Part shown: piece after piece, positions 53,823 to 64,000 of the stretch | Numbering within the stretch: the stretch's first letter is position 1 | Layout of the letters: every line of letters starts with the position of its first letter | From: Antilocapra americana | Lineage: Eukaryota; Chordata; Mammalia; Artiodactyla; Antilocapridae | Direction: 5' to 3' | NCBI GenBank assembly: GCA_007570785.1 | Contig: ML660203.1 | Span: 7,126,638-7,190,637, forward strand | DNA: 64,000 nucleotides | The notes under the pieces: model-generated | What the model was told of the DNA's origin: nothing | Database searches by the model: none | Seen by the model: only the letters and a program-made list of their open reading frames with translations | Position numbers and translations under genes: made by a program

Positions 53823-56800
53823 GTGAACCAGGCACACACAGTGGGCCTGGGACTTACCAGAGATGCCTGGGGCTCTGAGAAGGTGGCCCAGAGAAGGGAA
53901 GGGTCCGCCCAAGCTCACCAGCCAGGCTCTGCAGCTGGAGTCTCTGCTCCTGCACAGCCCGGCTTTCATTTCCCATCCTCTCGGTCTAAAGAAGCTCCAT
54001 CCCCCCCAACCTGGGGAATGAGTGAGGAGGAGGGGCAGATGGCCCCCTGGTTCCCAAAGGCGAGGAGGGGCAGTGTGCTCCCAGGCTCCATCTGTCCCAC
54101 CACAAAGGGACTTTGTCCTCAGCGCTGAGAGCCCGGGGCAGACGGGAAGCTGCCCCTCAGCCACCCAGCAGGTCCCAGCACCCCCAGTCAGCTGAGCTAA
54201 CAGCTCCAAAGCCGGATCCCAGGGGCTGGCATGGTACTGGGCACAGCCTTCTAAAATCTCATTAATCCTCCCTGGGAGCCTTAGGAGGGAGGTTCTAGGA
54301 CGACCCTCATTTTTATATATGGGGAAACTGAGGCAAAGTCACTTGGCCAAGGTCTCCCAGCCAGCAAAGAGCCAAGCCGGGATTCAGACCCAAGCCCACC
54401 TGGGTCTTCAGCCCCTGCATCTCAACTCGCCCTGTCTCTGGGTTCAGAAGGCTGGAGGCACTTTTTGAAGGCACAAGTGGGCAACCACACCTGGCCCTTC
54501 ACCCTTAGCAAAAGGCTGCTGCCCTGGAGAGGTGTACCCATCAAGAGAGGGGGATCGGGCTGTGAACCCAGAGCCCTCGCCCCATGCCCAGCCCATGCCC
54601 CAGGTGTCTACGCAATCTGCCGGCCAGGCCCCAACACGTTTCCACCACTTCCTGCCAAGCAGGCACCCACAGGGAAAGGTTGGGCGGGCAGACAGACCAG
54701 GGGGTAGACTTCCCCCACCCCTCACCCGCCGCTCCCCTGTCAATCCCAGACCTGCTATCAGCACCCCCGGCACCCACCTGCTCTCCAGGCCCATCTGCTC
54801 TCAGGGAAGTCACCAGGGCCACTTCACCAAGGCCACAGTGCCAACAGGACACCTACCCTCAGTGGGCACTAACCACAGGGCCAGGCAAATCAGTCCTGCC
54901 CACCACCACCACCACCCCCACCTCTGTGGCTTCTCCTTGCTGCCCAAGGGCAGTGTGTAGACTCGCCAGGGAGGGACTCCCAGCTCTCCATTGGTTGGCA
55001 CCAGTCACCTGCCAGGAGAAAACTCTGCAGCTCCTCTAAGCTCCAACAAGAGTACAGCTACTCACACTGTACCTTCAGGCCTTTCACAAGTTCTACCCGC
55101 TCCCAGAGAACCATTTCATTCTTCCAGGGATGTCATATGTATCACTTCCTCCAGGAAGTCTTCCCTGACTCACTTCTCCAAGACCCCAGACCAGCCCCTC
55201 CCTTCTGTCCCAGCTAGAGGCTCTTAATCCCTATCTTGAACCCCAGCCTCTGTGGGCTGTCTTCACTTGGCAACAGTAACTGAGCACCTGAGCCCAGCCT
55301 GATCCTTCTCTCCGCCCTCCCTTCACACCTTCGGCAAGAGGCCGGCCCTTCTCCCAGAAGCTGCAGTCCGAAGCCTAGTCTGACCAACCTCATCACCGTC
55401 TAACTGCCTTGGATCTGACCTCTCCTCTTCCCCAGAACTTTGCTCACTCTGTCTCTTCTTGATGGCAGGCCCTCACCCTTCTCTTCCCTTCATGAGCTCC
55501 TGCTCACCCTTTAAGCTTCAGGCCAGGTATCACCTCCTCTATAAAGCCCTCTGGCACTGTAACAGCTGCCCCAGTTCATATGGCATCTACCCGGTGGTGG
55601 GGTCATAATCAGGGTCTATGTCTGGCTCCCTTGGGGTGTAGGCTGCTCCCAGAGTGCCTCTTTGGGGTCCCCAGCACCCAGCACAAGGCCCAGATCTCAC
55701 CAGCAGAGAGTCCAAAGGCCAGCTGCCAACCCCCTGCCTGGAGAACCCACGAGCAGAAGCCAGGAGCAACTTCCAGAGGCAGGACTGACTCCTATTTTGC
55801 CCACATTGCCCACAGATCTAAGGTAGGGGTGGCATGGGGGAGGGGGGCTTTCCACCAATGGCCAACTGGTAACCAAACCCACGTTGTTTCTAAAACTAGG
55901 GCACAGGAGAGAAATGGGAACAGCAGAATTGTCCCCAAATAGAACTGTGGCTCATCTGGTTCCAGGGCCTCCGGGAACACCTGGCAGGGGTGGGGGTGGG
56001 GAGGGCAGGTGGCTGCTCCCAAGGCTGCAAAGGGAGATCTAAAGTTTGGAGGATGGGGAGGTCAACACCACTGCAGCTGGAGATGGTGGTGCAGACACCT
56101 CGCCCACCTCCCTGAGGGTTAGTCCCAATCCAATCCCACTTGCCCCCACATACCCACCGGGTGCTCCCTAAACTGTCCCACCTCCCAGTCTTTGCTCACT
56201 TGCATCCTCTGCCCAGAATGCTGTTGCTCTGGCTGTCAGTCAGAATCCTGCCCCTCCTTGGCATCATGGCCTCCGACTGGGCACTTTGTATAAGCCTGAC
56301 ACAGGCGGGCACCTGGGGGCAATGAGCTTATCAAATCTTCCTAACAGTCACATGAGGAAAAGACTCCTGCTCCATCTCACAGATAAGAAAACTGAGGCTC
56401 AAAAAGAGAAGCCATTGGCTCAGGACACAGAGCAGAGGAGGCAAGTGGACCAGATGGAAGGTGGTAGGACCTGGGTGGTAGCAGCCAGAGGACCACCCAG
56501 GAGGCCTGGCAGGGCCTGGTTCACCTTCCTACGTGAGCCCAGCCTTGGGGACTTGGCATAACTCAGGGCCAGAGAACCCCACTGGCCCAGATAGAACAAG
56601 AGCCCCTACATCCTTCTGACCTTCCCCTTAGGGTGGTTGAGGACTGAGGAGCCACCCCGGGGCAATGTGATACAACTGTCTCCCCTCAAATATGCACAGA
56701 CCCACTGCACAGATGAGACAACAGAGTCCTACAATGGGACAGTTTCCCCATCTGGAAAGTGCAATGTATCCCAGGAACTCTCTGGCTGTGACATTCCTCT

Positions 56801-56881
56801 ATGGATTAACCTGGTAGATACGATTTCCTGTCTCTAAGTCTCAGATTTTCTATTTGGAGACTGGGGCTCCCATGAGTGCTA

Positions 56882-57091
56882 AACTGCTTTAGTCCTATCC
56901 GACTCTTTGCAACCCTATGGGTCATAGCCCACCAAGTTCATCTGTCTATGGGATATTCCAGGCAAGAATACTAGAGCAGGTTGCCATGCCCTCCTCCAGA
57001 GGATCTTCCTGACCCAGGGATCAAATCTGTGTTTCTTACGTCTCCTGCATTGGCAGGCAGGTTCTTTACCACTAGTGCCACCTGGGAAGCC
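56882..57091 (-). repeat. Bov-tA SINE
   Basis: Reverse orientation: 'ctttagtcctatccgactct' start and 'actagtgccacctgggaagc' end, with a small internal insertion near 57.03 kb. Confidence 0.88.
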
Positions 57092-58026
57092 TTGATACAA
57101 ATTATAATAAAGTAACAGCCAACAGGTATTGAGCATTGCCCACATACTGGCATTGCTCAGAGCATCATGCATAATGCCTCACTTGATCCTTAGAACAAGT
57201 CTGTGATACAGATATTGCCATCAGGCTTGTTTTTCAAATGGGGAAACTGAGGCACAGAGCGGTGAGATGACTCACAAAGTCACACAGCTAGCATGGAGGC
57301 AGAGGAGAAGGCTGTGGGGCTAGGGATAGGGGCAGGGATGGGGGCACATTTCCCAGAGGAGTCTTCTGGCCTTCATGCTGCCCCAAGAGGAAAGGTGGGG
57401 AGGGGGCTGGAGGAGAGGTCAGGGGTCAGGCAGGAGGTAGAGAGGCCGAGGCAGGGCAGGCCTACAGTATTCAGGAGGCCCTGGGTCCACACCCAAGCCA
57501 CTGTCCTTTTGCTCCTCTGAGCCTCTATTTCCTCTTTGGTAAATGGGGCCAGAACGGCTGCTTCGCAGGGATGCCGTGGGGATGAGACACAGACATTCAT
57601 CTGCCACTGAGCGAGGGCTCAACTGTGTGCTCAGGAAAGAACCCTCAGGGCTGGGCTCACTGCTCCTCCAGGACCTGGGTGGTACCTGATTCTCTGCTCT
57701 GCAGGGGCAGGAAGGGGGGTACAGCCTACCTCTTCTCTAATTCCTAGAGGGAACCCTCCGAGCTCTGCCAGCTTTCCAGGCTGTGTGACCTCGGACAAAT
57801 CACTTCACCTCTCTGAACTTCTGGCTCCTCCTTTCGCTACTAAGTCAAGGCTTTCACAGGGCCCTGAAGGAGGAGTTCCTCCCTGGAAGGCCTGAGAGAG
57901 CATGCAGGGGGGGCGGTTCAGTTCAGCCTACCTACACGGAGTGAGCCGTGCCTGGCATGATCCTGCCTTGAGACCTCCACGTCTTCATCCTGCCAAATGA
58001 AGTCTGCTGGGTTGTTTAGTTGTGTG

Positions 58027-58131
58027 TTTTTTTTTGGCTGTGAGGCTTATAGGATCTTAATTCCCTGACCAGAGATTGAACCCCTGCAATGGAAGGACTG
58101 AGTCCGAACCGCTGGAACACCAGGGAATTCC
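58027..58131 (-). repeat. CHR-type SINE
   Basis: Reverse orientation: T-run, 'taattccctgaccagagatt' centre and 'gctggaacaccagggaattc' end. Confidence 0.82.
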
Positions 58132-59762
58132 CCAAATGAAGATAATTAGATGGTCTGTCTCCCTCCCAGCCCTCCTGGGGTGACCAAAGGTGATCGTGGA
58201 AAGTGCTTGGTAAACTGCAAAGCATGGCACTCTTGAGAATGACGACAATCACTGTACTCCCTTAGAGGCAAGAAGAATCCTGTGACTTGCCATCTAAGGT
58301 AGAATGTGCTAGAGCCATGAGAGAAGGCAGAGAGTGGGGGCAGGGGGACAGAGGAGCTCGGAAAGTGTAGACTTGGGTTGGGGTAGAGGGTGGTCAGCCA
58401 GAACTTTCCAGAGGCAGAGACATCTCAGCCTCATGGAGATGGCAGGAGAGGGCGGGACTGCCTGGCAGCAGGACCCGCAGAGTCAAAGCACGGGCACTGG
58501 ACTGCCTGGGGCCAGCAGGAAGGCGGCCGATGGTTCAGAAAGGCTAACGGGTCACCTGAGTGAAAGGGGAAACTGGGTGGCAATGGTGGAGCGGAAGGAA
58601 GACCACCGCCCCGCCCAGGAGCCCTTGCTGTGGGCCCTGGGCCCCTCCAGCCTCTCTCAGCTTCAGCTGTGCCTCCCCCAAAACACAAGAGTGGTGACAG
58701 TCCCTGACTCCAGGCCCAGCGGGCAAAGATGCAAAGCACGCAGTGCTCAAACAGCAGCCACTTTAGGAGAAATGAACCCATTCAGTAAGCGGGTCCTTGA
58801 ATACCAGCGCTCAGGACACTCAAAGGCCTTCACAAGTCACAGGAGGGCAGGCGCTGAGGCGGGAGGTGGGCTCAGGGAGGCTGGAGGGAGCTGGTGGCTT
58901 CCAACTGGTCTGGCCACCAAACCTGTCTGTCTATAGTTAATGTCCCCGCCCCCATTCCTGCCCCAGTGGACAAGCTTGGACACGAGCGTCCAGTCTCAGG
59001 CCTCAGGGTTCCTGGATCCACAGGCCTGCAGAGACCCAGAATTCCTGCCTCATCAGGGAATTACCTTCATAATCACAGGCACTCAGAAACCGTAAGCACG
59101 GACTGAGTGGGGGCCCTGCCCCAGAGCAGACATTCACTCGCCTGACCCTCACGCCACCTAGTTAAAGCTGCGCTGGCCCTGCCATCCCCACTTCAAAGAT
59201 GGGGAGACTCATGCTCGGAGCCACCATTTCCCTGCAATTACACACACCAAACAGGGGGCATAGCCAGGACTTGAATCCAGAATCCATTCGCTCCAAAAAT
59301 CTGAGTCAAAGTAGCATCCATGGAGCACCCATGCTATGCTGATCCTCAGGAGCTGGGAGATCCCTGCAAGTCCCAGGATTCCAGATCTGAGTGGAGATCC
59401 ACCAGCCAGAGCTGGAAGCCCAAGGTGGCAGGATCGCCAGTCCACCCAGCCACACATCCATGCTGTCCCCAGAGCAAGACCTCAGCTAAGCTGAGCTCTC
59501 ATTCAGTGGGACTCAGATCAACCCAGAAGCTACACATCAACCAGAAGCCAGAAATTCTGGGCTCACACTCTGATGGGTGATTGTGGTTCCAGCTCTTGGC
59601 CTCTCTGAGCCTCAGTTTCCTCTTCTGTGTAATAGAAACAAAAATTCCTCCCACCCTCGCATGACACAAAGGATGGAATGAGTCGCCTTGCTATGACCTG
59701 GACATTGACATCAGATGGAGTAAAAGTCAAGATCTCGAATTTGGATAAAGCAGCTGGAAAAC

Positions 59763-59972
59763 AGAGTTCCCCAGGTGGTTCAGTGGTAAAGAATCTGCTG
59801 CCAAAGCAGGAGACATGGGTTCGATCCCTGGCTCAGGAAGATCCCCTGGAGAAGGAAATGGCCACCCAGTCCAGTATTTTTGCCTGAAGAATTCCACGGA
59901 TGGAGGAGCCTGGCGGGCTACAGTCCATAGGATCACAACGAGTCAGATGCAACTGAGCAACTAAACAACAAA
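59763..59972 (+). repeat. Bov-tA SINE
   Basis: 'gttccccaggtggttcagtg' head, 'gaagatcccctggagaagga' centre, 'gcaactgagcaactaaacaa' end. Confidence 0.9.
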
Positions 59973-60837
59973 ACAAGCCGGAGAGAAGATAAGCAGACCT
60001 TGACAGAGTAGACCAAGCTTCCGGACACCACTCCAACCCTGATTTCCATCCCCTAGCAGCAGGAGTCCGCCTGCGCCCAACAGGTCTGAGGACCCCAAAG
60101 ACCCACCTCCACAGTCTCTCAACAGTCCCCAGCTCCACTGACATCCTCAGGCCCAGCCAGCATCATTAAGGACACAGCCGGGGCCAGCCCCTGGAGAACC
60201 CCGGCTAGGATCACTGTCTCAGAACCTCAGGAGGGAAGAGCCCTCACCAGACAGATGAGGAACCTGAGGAACGGAGCACAAAGAGACTTGGACAAGATCA
60301 CTGGGCTACCTCTCGTCTCTGGCTCCTCATTTTATCGTGGAACTTTGCTGGATAGTTTCAAGAGGAGAGGAACTGAGGCCCAGCTTGCAGGGGAAGTCAC
60401 TTGCTCAAGGTCTCGCAGCAAGGAGCGGGGAAATTGGGGTTCTGACTTCCAGCTCTGGGATCTTCCCCAAGCATCTGCTCCTTGACTCAGCCTCCCTGAT
60501 CCCTGTATTGTATTGTGGGTCTGTACTGTGAACAAGCTGGCTGGGTGGGGAGAGCCCTGGATGAAAAGATAGGAGATGTGCATTTTTCACCCTGGGTCTT
60601 TCTGGCCTCAATTCCCCCATCTGTGAAAAGAGAAGCTCAGAATAGATTGGGAATGACAAACTCATGGCACATACACAGTGATATCTAACATTACTAATCT
60701 ATCACAGCACTCTTTCCCATGAAGCCTCAGACTGGGCCTCAGCATGTCTTTTAACAGAGCAGTCCAGGTCTGGGGGATCTGAGTCCTAGGGTCATCCCTA
60801 GATTGGGTAACATCTGAGTCCTCCCCAAGGGAGGGGA

Positions 60838-61054
60838 GGGCTTCTCAGGTGGCACTAGTGGTAAAGAACCCACCTGCCAGTGCAGGAGACATAAAAGACA
60901 CAGGTTCGATCCCTGGGTCAGGAAGATCCCCTGGATGAGGGCATGGCAACCCATTCCAGTATTCTTGCCTGGAGAATCCCATGGACAGAGGAGGCTGGCA
61001 GGCTACAGCCACAGGGTTGCAAAGACTCAGAAACGACTAAAGTGACTTAGCATG
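60838..61054 (+). repeat. Bov-tA SINE
   Basis: 'gggcttctcaggtggcacta' head, 'ggcaacccattccagtattc' centre, 'aaacgactaaagtgacttag' end. Confidence 0.9.
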
Positions 61055-64000
61055 AATGCAAGGGAGGAGAAGGGAGAAAGAAAGACGTAACATTTACTGG
61101 ACATCCAGCAGTTTCAAGCGCTGGGAGATTTAATCCTAAGGAGGGAGGTGTGCACAAGCTGAGGTTCAGAGAGGCTGAGGAATCTGCCTTTGGACAGACA
61201 GCTGGGAATGGGGCCTTGAACACAGGGGAGGTACCTCCGGGGTCACCCTCCCCAGGAATAGAGATGCAGAGCCAGCCACCAGGTGAGAGCCTAGGTTATG
61301 GCCTCACCTCATTCTCCTTTTGGCCCTACTAAGTGTAAGCCCCATGCGCATTTTACAGCTTCAGAAACTGAGTCACAGGAAGGGGGTGTCAGCTGCCAGA
61401 AAATGATGGACTCGACCATGTATCTAGCTATTCCTGCCCCTATTCATCCAGCTAATGTGTGCTAAACGCTTTATTTCAGTCCCCTTGGGACACCCCAGGA
61501 GCCATGACTCATACCATCCCACTTCATAGATGAGGAACTTGAGGTGCCCCCAAAGGAAGTGGCCCCCAACCCTCTAGGGGCTCAAGTGGAGACCAGAGTG
61601 GTTTACCATGGAGATAAGGGGGGAGGAGCAGCGGAGGGGAAGTAAACGGCTGGGGGAACCCGAGGGAGATAGAGGCTGGGTGGCCATACAGCTGAGGCAG
61701 GAAATGAGGCTCTGGTCAAAGGCCCAGGGAAGCGGGCAGAGGCCTCTGAAGGGTCTCAGGCCTGCAGAGGCACGGAGGCCCTGCCCTGGACTGGGAACCC
61801 AGAGCCCCAGGTCTAGGTTCAGCCCTGTCATTCGGCAACTAGGGGACCGTACCAAGTGTCTGCCCCCTCCGGGTCTCAGTATTCACAGGTGGAAAATGGG
61901 CTAATCTCACTGAAGGCCAGCTTTCCAAAAGTTGGGACAGGCTGGACCCGCAGAGCTCTCCCCAGCTCAGCCTCCTCACACACACAGGGCAAGGCAGGAC
62001 TCCGGTCACCTAGGGTACGGATGGCCTTGGCCACCGACATCCTTTCTGAGGCCAGCACCTTCAGAATTAGTGAGCTCATCCCCTTGAAGCCTTCAGGGAC
62101 AGCTGGAGAGGGGTCAACTCATCGGGGCAACTGACCCGCCCAGTGCTCGTTCACACCACACAAGGCAGGTCCCGCTCCCCTGAGCACCTGCCGGCTCCAG
62201 GCACTAGGCTTACAGCCCTTCTTGAACCCTCACCCCACAGGGAGATATTTACTCTTCCCATTTTCAGGACAAGGAAGCTAAGTCTCAGAAAGATAGGATG
62301 AATGAGCCAAGGCCACGTGGCAAGCAGGCATGGTCAGATGTCTGACTCCTGAGCCCTTGCTAGTCCCCATCTCCCCAGCCGACCCCTTCCTGCTCCCAGC
62401 CTCCAGCCACTCTGCATGGCACTGCCCCTATCCCTGGCTCTCACCCTCTCCTGCCTTCCTGCTACCGAACTCCTACTCTACTTTCAAAGCCCAGCCTCCA
62501 ATGCCTCCTCCTCTTGGCCCCCATAGAATATGTGGAGTCCAGCCCACAGATTTACTTCTCCCAGGTGACTTGGTCAGCTCTGACCCCCTTGGTCTCCAAG
62601 ATGGAGCTGTTTACACAGGGAACACCAATCAGCGCCTTGTGTGAAGATGGAGGCTAAACTCCTTCCCAAGGCCCATGTGGCCCTACATGGCCCAGCTCTG
62701 CTGATAACATCCCCTCGTTTCACCTCTCACCTGCTCGCCTTAATTTTCTGTGCTCCAGACTCACAGGCTTTCCCACTGTTTCTCTAGAATAGCACACACT
62801 CCCCGCTGCAGAGCCTTTGCACATGAGTCCCCTCTGCCTGGTAAGCCCTATCCCCAGCTCCATGCCTGGCGGACTCCTCCATGCTTCTTTCCATGACTCT
62901 TCTGCACCCTACACCTCTCTCTCTGAACCCTTATCACATCTGTGATTATATATTCATTTACTTGGTAACTTGTTTGCTATTATACTTGGCTCACCCTCTA
63001 GACTTACATTTCTGGGCAGCCAGGACTGTTCACAATTCCCCAGCAAGGACCCACCCAAGCTGACCACTCCCACACACGTCCCAGAGCCTCCTCCAGGGGC
63101 CCTGGGACATGTCTGAGCTGAAAGGAAGAAAGAGTACTGTGTCCCCTTCTTTGTTGAGGAAACTGCTGCTCCCCACCCCCGTCACCACCTCCTGGAAGCT
63201 TCCCAAGGTCCCCTACAGCTCCCACTGCTAACCCATCAAACACCGCTCAGCTCAAGATCAAAGCTCCTAGAACATCATAGGTACTCAATACAGGGCCACG
63301 GATGCTTGTATCTTAGCAGGTTTGGGAAAATGGCGTCAGTTGAGGTTCAGGGGATGGGTGGTTGGTCACAGACCACTGAGCCGTCTCCTTCCTGGTTCCT
63401 GGGGTTTGAGGGAGCCAGACAAACTCCTCCCACCCCACCACCCCACCACTCTCAGGTCACAATCAGGGTAGAAGCCAAAGAAAGAACAGGCTATGAGCTG
63501 GGGATATTTCAGGCCCGGGAGGAGGCTAGGGGAGAGGAGGAGAGAGCTGGGAGGGACGAAGCCTTAAAGAGCAAAACCAGACAAGTAGCTCTTAGAGGAG
63601 AGGGCACTCCCAGCGGGGACACCTTCAGGAGAAAAGGCCCAGGGGTCATCCAGGAGGGCTTAGGCAGGCAGTCAGCTGAGAGAGGTGACACACTGTAAAT
63701 CATTTCCTTGGGTGGAAAGACCACATCACCACGGCACACCACCTCACTCAAAGGGCCTCGTGGCTTCCACACAATCACTCATTGGCGTCTTTTCCAACAC
63801 TCGTATGCCTGGTCCCATACTGAGAAACACCTATTCCTCCATCACTGGAAGGGAACAAGGGCAGCCAGACTGGGGACTCTGAGCTCTAGGCTCTCATTCC
63901 GGCTTCAAACTGTGTGGCTCGGTCAAGTCACTTCCGCTCTCAGAGCCTCAGTCTCTTCCCAAGCAAAGAAGGGATACACAAAAGTCCCTACCTCCTAGGA

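Larger units (their letters stand above)
32379..64000 (-). other. Region 5' of the SRC coding exons, probably the long 5'-UTR intron
   Basis: In human SRC the noncoding first exons lie tens of kilobases upstream of the ATG exon, so most or all of this segment is likely intronic. I recognise only repeats, MIR fragments and simple sequence, with no coding exon. No clear CpG-island promoter was found; small CpG-containing patches occur near 35.72-35.78, 48.95-49.10 and 51.44-51.56 kb. The noncoding exons could be present but undetected. Confidence 0.5.

Overview
The window is mammalian nuclear DNA from a ruminant, most likely a pecoran (cattle, sheep, goat, deer or a relative). The evidence is the dense scatter of Bov-tA-type SINEs, tRNA-Glu SINEs of the CHR type with the 'acttccctggtggtccagtggtta' head, BovB/ART2-like fragments and artiodactyl L1 3' ends. 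The exact species cannot be told from the sequence. There is one assembly gap of 400 Ns (7773-8172).

The only protein-coding gene I can support is SRC, the c-Src non-receptor tyrosine kinase, on the minus strand. Eleven coding exons run from the start codon at 32355 down to the stop at 13507. All have GT-AG boundaries, the phases join correctly, and together they give 1665 nt, or 554 codons plus stop. From memory, human SRC has 536 residues. The 18-residue difference is explained by one event: the short Gly/Ala stretch after residue 25 is replaced here by 23 consecutive glycines, encoded by a GGC-type triplet repeat (32212-32280). Apart from scattered substitutions the SH4, SH3, SH2, kinase and tail regions look intact. 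The two neuronal alternative exons, N1 (18 bp) and N2 (33 bp), are also present in the large intron between coding exons 2 and 3. N1 has CU-rich (PTB-type) elements upstream, and G-runs plus a TGCATG (RBFOX-type) element downstream.

Layout: 1-11.5 kb is the 3' flank of SRC. It is rich in degenerate CA/GA microsatellite DNA and old L1 tails, holds the N gap, and has a compact CpG-rich patch at about 10.28-10.48 kb. 11.53-13.5 kb is the SRC 3' UTR, ending at an ATTAAA signal. 13.5-32.4 kb holds the coding exons and introns. 32.4-64 kb lies 5' of the coding region and is probably mostly the long 5'-UTR intron. It contains many ruminant SINEs, a nested L1 block (about 40-43.5 kb), a small hAT transposon with a perfect 8-bp target duplication, and simple repeats. 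I could not identify the noncoding first exons or promoter there.

Most other open frames in the window are low-complexity or antisense shadows. The most notable observation is the long, nearly pure GGC repeat inside the SRC Unique domain; whether it is fixed, polymorphic or an assembly feature cannot be decided from one sequence.
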